In this document: piece by piece, positions 1 to 5,600 of the stretch
Numbering within the stretch: position 1 is the stretch's first letter
How the letters are laid out: each line of letters starts with the position of its first letter
From: Rhodoferax sp. UBA4127
Lineage (GTDB): Bacteria; Pseudomonadota; Gammaproteobacteria; Burkholderiales; Burkholderiaceae_C
Direction: 5' to 3'
Length of the DNA: 5,600 nucleotides
Assembly (NCBI GenBank): GCA_002381045.1
Contig: DFWT01000175.1
Coordinates: 1-5,600 of the forward strand
The notes under the pieces: model-generated
Told to the model about the DNA's origin: nothing
What the model saw: only the letters and a program-made list of their open reading frames with translations
Database searches by the model: none
Made by a program: the position numbers and the translations under genes

Positions 1-968
1 GCTTGGTCCCAAGGTACGTCCTGCAGGCGCAGGGTCACCGCACCGTTCACTGAATCGGAAGTAATCACGTTGAAATTGGTGAAGTCTGCAATCACCTGAA
101 GCAACGAGCGCACTTCAATACTCTGGAAGTTCAAGGACAGCTTTTGCCCGGTGTAGCCTGGGCCTTGACTGAGCTTGGTGGAATCAATCTTGATGGGTTT
201 GATTTCGACCACGAATTGGTTGTCAGTCTGGTACGCACTGTGCACCCACTGACCCTGCGGCTCAATGACCAAGCGCACTCGGTCCCCCGACTGAAATGTA
301 CTCACCGTCTTGACGGGCGTACCAAAATCCGCCACGTCCATGCGGCGGCGCAAACCTTCAGGCAAACTGGTCTTCATGAATTCAACCACCAGGGTTTGAC
401 CTTGCTGGCGAATATCCACACCCACTTGGTTATTGGGCAAAGCCACGACAACCCGGCCAGAACCTTCTTCACCTCGACGGAAATCAATATCCTTCAATGC
501 CACTGTGTCCCGATTGTGGTTTTCAGCAAACACCACCGGTGCGGTCACCGGCGCGCTGTCGGCCAACGCATCCAACACCACCAGCAACGACTTCCCTTGA
601 ATCTGGGTTTTGTAGGTGGTGAACTGTTTGAGGTTCAACACCACACGGGTCCGGTTGCCGGCTTGAACCACGCTGACCGACTTGAGGTTGCCTTGGTTGA
701 CATCCACATTGGTGCGACCCATAGCGCTGACTACATTTTGAAAGTCCAACGCAATGCGAGCCGGCGACTGAATGGAGAACCCCGCCGGGAGTTCGGTCAG
801 GGCCTGACTCAAATCGACCTTGACTACTTCCACGCCGCCTTGTACTGAGCCAGTCACTGACTCAATCGCAATCTGGGCTTGAGCCACGCCAGCCAAAAGT
901 GTCAAAACAAGACTCGACCAAAAACGTCGGTCCAAGAGCTTACCGAAAACCATGTGATTTGCTTTCAT
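1..968 (-). CDS. pilQ: Type IV pilus secretin PilQ, N-terminal part (gene cut by left window edge)
   Basis: PilQ is the outer-membrane secretin through which the type IV pilus leaves and re-enters the cell. The window holds 322 codons with no stop before base 1, so only the periplasmic N-terminal half is seen. Residues 1-31 form a signal peptide: a basic stretch (KLLDRRFW), a hydrophobic core (SSLVLTLLAG) and a cleavage site after AQA-31. Two beta-rich AMIN-type regions follow (about 35-130 and 155-262), the kind that binds peptidoglycan. From about residue 271 comes the secretin/TonB short N-terminal domain, with LSLNFQSIEVRSLLQVIADF and then TLRLQDVPWDQ, typical of PilQ. The N1 domain and the gate-forming secretin core lie outside the window. 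The ATG overlaps the pilP stop as ATGA and is preceded by GAGAGG (974-979), 5 bases upstream. A second in-frame ATG at codon 6 is less well placed. Identification is firm; the domain limits are estimates. Confidence 0.95.
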   Translation of the reverse strand, partial: MKANHMVFGKLLDRRFWSSLVLTLLAGVAQAQIAIESVTGSVQGGVEVVKVDLSQALTELPAGFSIQSPARIALDFQNVVSAMGRTNVDVNQGNLKSVSVVQAGNRTRVVLNLKQFTTYKTQIQGKSLLVVLDALADSAPVTAPVVFAENHNRDTVALKDIDFRRGEEGSGRVVVALPNNQVGVDIRQQGQTLVVEFMKTSLPEGLRRRMDVADFGTPVKTVSTFQSGDRVRLVIEPQGQWVHSAYQTDNQFVVEIKPIKIDSTKLSQGPGYTGQKLSLNFQSIEVRSLLQVIADFTNFNVITSDSVNGAVTLRLQDVPWDQ

Positions 969-1510
969 TTAGACCTCTCTTGCAACTGCAAGCTCGCTAC
1001 ACGCTCAATCCATTCACCCGCGGCGTCTTGCACGATTTCACGCAAGGTCACCTCGGTTTCCGTAATCTTGGTCACCCGGCCATAGCTTTGCCCCAAATGC
1101 TCACCCACCCGCACTTGGTACAACAATTTGCCCACCGTCACCAGCGCCACCGGTTTGCCGGCTTGTACCATGCTGCCCACCAAGGCCATGGTATCCAAAG
1201 GGAATTCTTCCAAGGGCTCCTTGCGACGCGCCAACTCGGGTGCAATCAACGCACCATTGAGTGCCGCTTGAGCAGAGTCTTTGCGCAACGCCTGAGTCAG
1301 CTTTTGGTTGCTGAACGGCTCCATCTCGCTGACCATGCCGTACAACTCAGGCTTGAACAATTTGGGCTCGGCAATCGGCTTCACCTGAGGGTGAATTTCA
1401 TTCTTTTGAGCGGTCATCCACTGACGCAACTCGTCTTCAGACGAAGAAGCACAGGCACCCAACAAAAGCACCGCCAGCAAACCAATCCACTGGGTGAAAG
1501 GCTTGATCAT
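965..1510 (-). CDS. pilP: Type IV pilus assembly lipoprotein PilP
   Basis: PilP is a small periplasmic lipoprotein that joins the PilN-PilO pair in the inner membrane to the N-terminal domains of the PilQ secretin. The 181-residue product is close to the usual size of about 175. It starts with a lipoprotein signal (hydrophobic LLAVLLLGAC) with lipobox L17-G18-A19 and the lipidated Cys20; position +2 is Ala. A flexible, low-structure stretch (about 21-95) follows, including EMEPFSNQKL, which matches the family's PilNO-binding region. The signature REPLE-like block RKEPLEEFPLDTMALVG (96-112) then opens the C-terminal beta-sandwich domain (to about 175) that contacts PilQ. The ATG overlaps the pilO stop as ATGA. 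A strong AAAGGGGG site (1518-1525) lies 7 bases upstream inside the last pilO codons, so translation is probably coupled. Family assignment is firm. Confidence 0.96.
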   Translation of the reverse strand: MIKPFTQWIGLLAVLLLGACASSSEDELRQWMTAQKNEIHPQVKPIAEPKLFKPELYGMVSEMEPFSNQKLTQALRKDSAQAALNGALIAPELARRKEPLEEFPLDTMALVGSMVQAGKPVALVTVGKLLYQVRVGEHLGQSYGRVTKITETEVTLREIVQDAAGEWIERVASLQLQERSK

Positions 1511-2178
1511 TTTTTGGCCCCCTTTGCACTGGCTGCACGTTGGGCCTGAATTTCATTGGCATCAAGGTAACGGAAGGTTTTAGCCGTGGCGTCCATGGTC
1601 AATAACCCATCTTTGGCGGGAACAATCGTCATGTTGTTCAACGTAACAATTCGCGACAAATTCGCGATATCTGAGGCGAAATTGCCAATGTCGTGATACC
1701 GCCCCACCACCTTCAAGGCAATTGGCAATTCGGCGTAATATTCTTTGACCAACACTTGCCCAGGTCGGAACAGGTCAAACTGCAAACTGCGGCCCAGCCC
1801 GGCTTGGTTGATGTCTGACAGCAATGCGTCCATTTCAGACTTGCTGGGCAATTGCTTTTCCAGCTGTGTCACATACTGCTGGACCTGTTCGCGTTGCTTT
1901 CTAAGCGCATCCAGATTGACCGCTTTGGTCAACTTGATTTTGTACTCATCACGCAACTTCAGTTCTTTTTCCTGCTCTGCGGTCAGGGCATCTTTGGTGT
2001 CGCTCAGCCAGACAAACCAGAGAACAATAACCAGCGTGAGCGCCAACAGCACAAACACGGTGTAACGCGGCGCCTGAGGCCAGCTTGATGGATCTTTGGT
2101 GTCCAGATTTCGGAACTGGCCCGTCAGGCCGTCAAGTTGCTTCTTGAGGTTGATATTGAGTTTTGGAGCGCTTGCCAT
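1507..2178 (-). CDS. pilO: Type IV pilus inner-membrane alignment protein PilO
   Basis: PilO is a bitopic inner-membrane protein that dimerises with PilN in the periplasm and, with PilP, connects the pilus motor platform to the secretin. The 223-residue product has a cytoplasmic N-terminus (1-38, with N-L-K-K-Q-L-D-G-L, common in betaproteobacterial PilO) and one membrane span (about 39-58, YTVFVLLALTLVIVLWFVWL). A charged heptad-like coiled coil follows (about 62-110, rich in Glu, Lys, Gln and Leu), then a ferredoxin-like periplasmic domain (about 111-205) holding LPSKSEMDALLSDINQAGL, EYYAELPI and GRYHDIGNFASDIANL, all classic PilO blocks. The Lys/Ala-rich tail (ASAKGAKK) also encodes the ribosome binding site of pilP. 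The ATG lies 5 bases after the pilN stop, with AAAAGGG about 8 bases upstream overlapping the end of pilN. Nothing is missing, and identification is firm. Confidence 0.96.
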   Translation of the reverse strand: MASAPKLNINLKKQLDGLTGQFRNLDTKDPSSWPQAPRYTVFVLLALTLVIVLWFVWLSDTKDALTAEQEKELKLRDEYKIKLTKAVNLDALRKQREQVQQYVTQLEKQLPSKSEMDALLSDINQAGLGRSLQFDLFRPGQVLVKEYYAELPIALKVVGRYHDIGNFASDIANLSRIVTLNNMTIVPAKDGLLTMDATAKTFRYLDANEIQAQRAASAKGAKK

Positions 2179-2183
2179 ACGAG

Positions 2184-2831
2184 CTACCCTTTTGTCACTG
2201 CAGACGCTGCGGCAGCGGGTGGTACCGAAGCCGCTGCGCCAGGCGCCGCAGCTTGCGCTTTTTCAACGTCACTGGCGCGCAACAGCTTCACCTTGATGTT
2301 GAAATTGGAGACACGACGCACATCCCTTGGCGCAAGGGTCACGCTACCGGCCACAATTTCAACCAAGTCAGGTTTGGTGAACCAAGGAGAATTGTTAGCC
2401 AAGTTACGCAGCAACTCTGACACCCGTTCATTCGATTGGGCCACCCCTTTCAGTTCAAGCGACTGGCCCTCTTGGCGCATGCTGCTGATAAAAACGCCAT
2501 CAGGCAGTTGCCTGACCAATTCTGTCAACAAATGAACTGGTAAATTGCGATCGGACTGCAAGTCCTCCACCGCTTGCTGCCGCGCGCGCAGGGCGGCGAT
2601 TTCGGCCTCCAGTCCCGCGATATCTTTGATTTGGGCATCAAACTTGGCAATGTCTGTCTGCAAAATTTGATTGATGTCCTTTTTAGACGAAATCTGCGCC
2701 TGGAGCGACAAAAACATGGTTCCAGCCAACAAGCCACCCATCAAAGCGGATGCACCCAAACCAATGTTGAAGAGTTCTTTGCGCCGCTTGCGGGCCAGTT
2801 CCCGATGCGGCAGCAGGTTGATCAATATCAC
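2184..2831 (-). CDS. pilN: Type IV pilus inner-membrane protein PilN (GTG start)
   Basis: PilN is a bitopic inner-membrane protein. Its cytoplasmic N-terminal tail lies in a groove of PilM, and its periplasmic part pairs with PilO. With the GTG start at 2831 the product is 215 residues: the invariant PilM-binding motif INLLPHR at 4-10, a basic patch (RKRRKE), a membrane span (about 22-44), a coiled coil (about 48-93) and a ferredoxin-like domain (about 100-187) with LTELVRQLPDGVFISSM. I prefer this GTG to the upstream in-frame GTG at 2861 for three reasons: it puts INLLPHR at the very N-terminus as in the family, it overlaps the pilM stop as GTGA, and it has GGAGG (2840-2844) 8 bases upstream. 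The upstream codon has no such site. The C-terminus carries an Ala/Pro-rich low-complexity tail (about 192-213), which makes the protein slightly longer than the roughly 200 residues usual for PilN. Confidence 0.95.
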   Translation of the reverse strand: MILINLLPHRELARKRRKELFNIGLGASALMGGLLAGTMFLSLQAQISSKKDINQILQTDIAKFDAQIKDIAGLEAEIAALRARQQAVEDLQSDRNLPVHLLTELVRQLPDGVFISSMRQEGQSLELKGVAQSNERVSELLRNLANNSPWFTKPDLVEIVAGSVTLAPRDVRRVSNFNIKVKLLRASDVEKAQAAAPGAAASVPPAAAASAVTKG

Positions 2832-3907
2832 TGCATGAACCTCCGTAGCGCCAAACCGCACGACGTCAGGTACGAAGGTGCCTCACGCGAGATTTTGTTC
2901 AGCTTGACACCGTCAGCAATCTCCATACCCTCAAAAGGATTCACTACTTTGCAAGCAAATGTAGTTTCTTGTGTCACCGCCTCAGTTAGACCCGGCAGCG
3001 CCGCCGAACCGCCAGCCAACATCACCATATCGACCTTGTTGTGGGTGGTACTGGTAAAAAAGAACTGCAACGCGCGCCCAATTTCTTGGACCAGACTCTC
3101 GACAAAGGGTTTAAGCACTGAGCCCGCGTAGTCGTCAGGCAAATCACCACTGCGCTTTTTGCTTTCAGCTTCTTCAGTAGAGAAACCATACTGCCGCACA
3201 ATCATCTGGGTGAGCTGGGCGCCGCCAAACGCTTGGTCTCGGTCATAGAGCACCTCATCATCGCGAATAACTTGCATGCTGGTGGTCAAGGCACCCACCT
3301 CAAAAAGTGCCACGATGCTACCGACTCCCTTATTGGGCATGTTGCCAATGAGTCGACCAGCCGCCAAGCGAGAGGCATACGATTCGACATCCACAATGAT
3401 CGGCTTGAGGCCAGCAGCCTCTGCCAGTCCCTGAATGTCTTGCACCTTTTCTCGCCTTGAGGCAGCAATCAGCACCTCCACATCGCCACTGGCATTTGAA
3501 CTCGGCCCGAGAATACAGAAATCAAGGCTGACTTCATCAAGGGGAAATGGGATGTACTGGTTGGCTTCGGATTCAACTTGTTGCTCCAACTCATAGTCAG
3601 ACAAGCCGCCAGGCAACACGATCTTTTTGGTGATGACCGCCGAGGGCGGCAGGGCCATAGCCACACTCTTGGTCTTGGTTCCGCTGCGTTTGACCAAGCG
3701 GCGCAGAGCGTCAGCGACTTCGTCAAATTTTTCAACGTTGCCGTCGGTGATCCAGCCGCGCTCCAGAGGAACAATAGCGCAACTCTCAAGCACCAGCTTG
3801 CCGCTCTTGTCCTGACCGAGTTCAACCAGTTTCACACTCGACGAACTGACATCCAGACCCAGCATAGGAGCCGGCTGGCGACTAAACAACGAGCTGAAAG
3901 ATAACAA
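2828..3907 (-). CDS. pilM: Actin-like type IV pilus assembly ATPase-fold protein PilM (TTG start)
   Basis: PilM is a cytoplasmic FtsA/actin-like protein that binds nucleotide and the PilN tail, forming the inner face of the pilus alignment complex. The product is 359 residues, the normal size. Actin-fold landmarks are visible: phosphate-1 loop GLDVSSSSVKLVEL (17-30), the IAASR block (148-151 onward), phosphate-2 strand FEVGALTTSMQVI (202-214), GGAQLT (228-233) and the adenosine loop LAGGSAALPGL (297-307). The region 85-200, with NQYIPFPLDEV, corresponds to the inserted SHS2-type subdomain. The start is TTG at 3907-3905: there is no in-frame ATG until codon 15, inside the conserved N-terminus, and the residues from TTG (LFSRQPAP before the loop) match the usual PilM lead. 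AAAGGGG lies 6 bases upstream. As first gene of the operon it overlaps pilN by four bases (GTGA). Family assignment is firm; the start is very likely. Confidence 0.95.
   Translation of the reverse strand: MLSFSSLFSRQPAPMLGLDVSSSSVKLVELGQDKSGKLVLESCAIVPLERGWITDGNVEKFDEVADALRRLVKRSGTKTKSVAMALPPSAVITKKIVLPGGLSDYELEQQVESEANQYIPFPLDEVSLDFCILGPSSNASGDVEVLIAASRREKVQDIQGLAEAAGLKPIIVDVESYASRLAAGRLIGNMPNKGVGSIVALFEVGALTTSMQVIRDDEVLYDRDQAFGGAQLTQMIVRQYGFSTEEAESKKRSGDLPDDYAGSVLKPFVESLVQEIGRALQFFFTSTTHNKVDMVMLAGGSAALPGLTEAVTQETTFACKVVNPFEGMEIADGVKLNKISREAPSYLTSCGLALRRFMQ
2840..2844 (-). promoter_or_regulatory. Ribosome binding site of pilN that decides its start
   Basis: GGAGG lies inside the last codons of pilM, 8 bases before the GTG at 2831. 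An ATG at 2836-2834 sits between them but is in the pilM frame and is followed by CAG and the pilM stop, so it cannot start pilN. The spacing therefore points to GTG 2831. Confidence 0.8.
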
Positions 3908-3913
3908 TGCGGA

Positions 3914-3920
3914 CCCCTTT
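3914..3920 (-). promoter_or_regulatory. Ribosome binding site of pilM, supports a TTG start
   Basis: AAAGGGG on the minus strand, 6 bases before the TTG at 3907, is the strongest purine-rich site upstream of pilM. No ATG or GTG lies at a fitting distance in the pilM frame, so this site supports TTG initiation. Confidence 0.75.
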
Positions 3921-3962
3921 GTTGATCATGTAGAGTGGGCAAACTCTTGATATTTCACTTCA

Positions 3963-3991
3963 ATAGTAGCAGTAAGCGCGTTGTCCAGCAA
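3963..3991 (-). promoter_or_regulatory. Possible sigma-70 promoter of the pilMNOPQ operon
   Basis: On the minus strand TTGCTG (3986-3991) and TACTAT (3963-3968) are separated by exactly 17 bases. The -35 matches consensus at 3 of 6 positions and the -10 at 4 of 6. It would start transcription near 3956 and give a leader of about 50 bases before the pilM TTG. It is the best-spaced pair I found by eye in this interval, but matches of this quality occur by chance. Other weak pairs could be used instead. Confidence 0.3.
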
Positions 3992-4143
3992 AGAGATTTG
4001 ACGTTTTTTCTTGGTTTTCGCGTTGCCCAATATCGACGTTTGCCCGACTCCAATGCCTTCAGAAAACAGCTGGCAATTGCTCTTTTGACAGTGTACGCAC
4101 AAGCCGACCCGGATTTTTTCCAATTGTTACCGAGATGCATTTT

Positions 4144-4149
4144 TATAAT
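4144..4149 (+). promoter_or_regulatory. Consensus -10 box upstream of mrcA
   Basis: TATAAT matches the sigma-70 -10 consensus in full and lies 24 bases before the mrcA ATG, which implies a leader of under 20 bases. The -35 is poor: at 17-base spacing stands CAATTG (4121-4126), and the better TTGTTA (4124-4129) would leave only 14 bases. There is no TG extension directly before the box. It is probably the real mrcA promoter, perhaps weak or activator-dependent. Confidence 0.5.
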
Positions 4150-4173
4150 CACCTGCATTCTGATTAGGTTTTC

Positions 4174-5600
4174 ATGACCACCAACACCCCAAAAAATCCC
4201 CCGAGCGCCGTTAAACAAAAAGCCACCTCTGGCATGCGCTGGACCCTGAAGTGGGCGCTGGGCGGATTGGCTTTGGCAAGCGCTGGCCTGCTGGCGGGAT
4301 TGATGGTCATTGCCATCTCGATGGCTGTCGCCTTTCCCAATTTGCCAGACATTTCTGATTTGTCCGACTACCGGCCCAAATTGCCACTGCGGGTGTATTC
4401 GGCAGAGGGATCGCTGATTGGTGAGTTTGGCGAAGAGCGTCGCCAGTTGACTCCCATCAAGGAGATCCCCAAGGTCATGAAAGACGCGGTGCTGGCCATT
4501 GAGGACGCACGGTTCTATGAACATGGTGGAGTTGATTACAAAGGCATTTTGCGCGCCGCCCTTGCCAACTTGGGTCGGTTCAAGAGCCAAGGTGCTTCAA
4601 CCATCACCATGCAGGTGGCGCGCAATGTGTACCTGTCGTCTGAGAAGACCTACACCCGCAAGATCTATGAAATTTTGTTGACTTTCAAGCTCGAACACAT
4701 GCTGACCAAGGACCAGATCCTGGAGGTCTACATGAACCAGATTTTTCTGGGCAACCGGGCCTACGGTTTTGCAGCGGCATCCGAGGCCTACTTTGGCAAA
4801 CCCCTCAAGAGCTTGTCCATCGCCGAAGCGGCAATGTTGGCAGGTTTACCCAAAGCGCCGTCAGCCTACAACCCCATCAACAACCCCAAGCGCGCCCGCG
4901 CACGTCAGCTCTACATCATCGAGCGCATGCTGGACAACAACTTCATCACAGCGGAACAGGCTGAGGCCGCCAAACGGGAGCCTCTGCGGGTCAAGACCAA
5001 TTCAGACAATACCAGCGTGCACGCTGAGTATGCGGCAGAGACGGTGCGCCAGTTGATGTTTGCCCAATATGGCGACACCACGTACACCCGCGGGCTCAAC
5101 GTGTACACCACCGTGAGCGCAGTTGCGCAGGACACCGCCTATCAGGCCTTGCGACGCGGCATCATGAACTATGAGCGCAGGCAGGTGTACCGTGGTCCGG
5201 AAAAGTTCATCAGTTTGCCAAGCGACCAAGCTAGCTTGGACGACGTGATTGACGAAGTCTTGCTAGAACACCCGGACAACGGTGACGTGCTATCGGCCGT
5301 GGTGCTGGATGCCAACGCCCGAAAAGTAACCGCCATCCGCCAGACGGGTGAGGCGGTTGAGATCACCGGTGAAGGCTTGGCACCGGTTCGTTCTGGTTTG
5401 GCCGACACGGCAGCAGCCAACATCAAGATCCGCCGTGGCGCGGTGATTCGCATCGTGCAAGGCAGCAAGGGTGCGTGGGAGATCACCCAACTGCCCGAGG
5501 TCGAAGGCGCATTTGTGGCTTTGGACCCCCGCACGGGTGCCATCAAAGCATTGGTCGGTGGCTTTGATTTTGAGAAGAACAAGTTCAACCACGTCACCCA
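4174..5600 (+). CDS. mrcA: Class A penicillin-binding protein 1A, N-terminal part (gene cut by right window edge)
   Basis: PBP1A (also called PonA) polymerises lipid II into glycan strands and crosslinks them in the periplasm. The window holds 475 codons of a protein usually of about 750-850 residues. A short cytoplasmic tail is followed by one membrane anchor (about 24-52). The GT51 glycosyltransferase domain (about 70-235) has all its motifs: EDARFYEHGG (110-119, catalytic Glu110), GASTITMQ (140-147), RKIYE (162-166), KDQILEVYMN (179-188, Glu184), then EAAMLAGLPKAPSAYNP (218-234). A linker and an OB-like insert (about 320-450) follow, as in Gram-negative PBP1A. The transpeptidase domain begins at GAFVALDPRTGAIKALVGGF, but the window ends before its SxxK serine, so that activity cannot be checked. 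The start is ATG 4174 with only a weak site (TTAGG) upstream; later in-frame ATGs would remove the cytoplasmic tail. It is transcribed away from pilM. Identification is firm. Confidence 0.95.
   Translation, partial: MTTNTPKNPPSAVKQKATSGMRWTLKWALGGLALASAGLLAGLMVIAISMAVAFPNLPDISDLSDYRPKLPLRVYSAEGSLIGEFGEERRQLTPIKEIPKVMKDAVLAIEDARFYEHGGVDYKGILRAALANLGRFKSQGASTITMQVARNVYLSSEKTYTRKIYEILLTFKLEHMLTKDQILEVYMNQIFLGNRAYGFAAASEAYFGKPLKSLSIAEAAMLAGLPKAPSAYNPINNPKRARARQLYIIERMLDNNFITAEQAEAAKREPLRVKTNSDNTSVHAEYAAETVRQLMFAQYGDTTYTRGLNVYTTVSAVAQDTAYQALRRGIMNYERRQVYRGPEKFISLPSDQASLDDVIDEVLLEHPDNGDVLSAVVLDANARKVTAIRQTGEAVEITGEGLAPVRSGLADTAAANIKIRRGAVIRIVQGSKGAWEITQLPEVEGAFVALDPRTGAIKALVGGFDFEKNKFNHVT

Larger units (their letters stand above)
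3908..4173. promoter_or_regulatory. Divergent control region between pilM and mrcA
   Basis: This 266-base stretch is the only substantial non-coding part of the window, and it is visibly richer in A and T than the genes. It must carry the start signals of both the pil operon (leftward) and mrcA (rightward). Small open frames cross it on both strands (3926-4123 minus, 3935-4177 plus), but they show no recognisable domain or convincing ribosome site, so I take them as chance. No terminator hairpin is needed or seen, as neither gene ends here. About 110 bases between the two proposed promoters remain unexplained and could hold operator sites. Confidence 0.7.

Noticed and set aside
144..848. Long plus-strand open frame (234 codons) antisense to pilQ
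   Set aside because: It is rich in His, Gln, Arg and Thr without any recognisable domain. The opposite strand encodes an unbroken, typical PilQ N-terminus in the same stretch, so this is a shadow frame.
899..1549. Plus-strand open frame of 216 codons antisense to pilP
   Set aside because: Its composition is that of a mirrored GC-rich gene (His/Gln/Leu/Arg-heavy), there is no convincing ribosome site, and it spans the pilO-pilP-pilQ junctions opposite to well-supported genes.
3937..4045. Inverted 8-base pair GGGCAAAC (3937-3944) and GTTTGCCC (4038-4045) in the control region
   Set aside because: The arms are short and about 93 bases apart, with no further complementarity, so neither a hairpin nor a clear operator pair is supported. 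An 8-base match in about 260 bases can be chance.
4085..4090. Exact -35 consensus TTGACA on the plus strand
   Set aside because: At 16-18 bases downstream the sequence is GC-rich (around CCCGGA) with no -10-like hexamer, and the real TATAAT is 53 bases away. It is likely a chance match.
3926..4123. Small minus-strand frame of 65 codons with Cys residues (CVHCQKSNC) between mrcA and pilM
   Set aside because: Three cysteines suggested a metal-binding peptide, but there is no second cysteine pair, no good ribosome site and no family resemblance. It also covers the likely pilM promoter.
3955..4590. Longer minus-strand frame (211 codons) that crosses the control region and the start of mrcA
   Set aside because: More than half of it is antisense to the PBP1A membrane anchor and GT51 domain, and the product shows no domain.
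1..5600. Search by eye for CRISPR repeats, insertion-sequence ends, tRNA or rRNA genes, and a novel defence or other new system
   Set aside because: No regularly spaced repeats, terminal inverted repeats, transposase motifs or RNA-gene signatures were seen. Almost all of the window is accounted for by conserved pil genes and mrcA.

Overview
The window suggests a betaproteobacterium of order Burkholderiales, most likely family Comamonadaceae (relatives of Rhodoferax, Polaromonas or Limnohabitans). The grounds are the moderately GC-rich coding sequence, the N-terminal style of PilM (a short Phe/Arg-rich lead, then GLDVSSSSVKLVEL), and the divergent pilMNOPQ / PBP1A gene order. The genus is inferred from remembered family patterns, not from a search.

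Layout. Positions 1-3907 on the minus strand hold pilM, pilN, pilO, pilP and the first 322 codons of pilQ, which runs off the left edge. The genes are packed as one operon: pilM/pilN share a GTGA overlap, pilN/pilO are 5 bases apart, and pilO/pilP and pilP/pilQ share ATGA overlaps. Positions 3908-4173 are a 266-base divergent control region, the only sizeable non-coding stretch. From 4174 to the right edge, on the plus strand, lies the first 475 codons of mrcA (ponA), a bifunctional class A penicillin-binding protein. It is cut just before its transpeptidase active site.

How the genes work together. PilM (cytoplasmic, actin-like) binds the N-terminal tail of PilN. PilN and PilO are bitopic inner-membrane proteins that pair in the periplasm. 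The lipoprotein PilP links them to the N-terminal domains of the outer-membrane secretin PilQ. Together they form the alignment subcomplex of the type IVa pilus machine (pilus extension and retraction, twitching, adhesion, often DNA uptake). PilQ carries peptidoglycan-binding AMIN domains, and PBP1A builds the peptidoglycan this machine spans. The same head-to-head arrangement is known in Pseudomonas aeruginosa, so it is an old conserved neighbourhood.

I found no mobile element, CRISPR array, RNA gene or phage-like segment, and no new system. The points worth a second look are small: two non-ATG starts (TTG for pilM, GTG for pilN), a chain of overlapping stop/start codons, and a consensus -10 box without a good -35 in front of mrcA.
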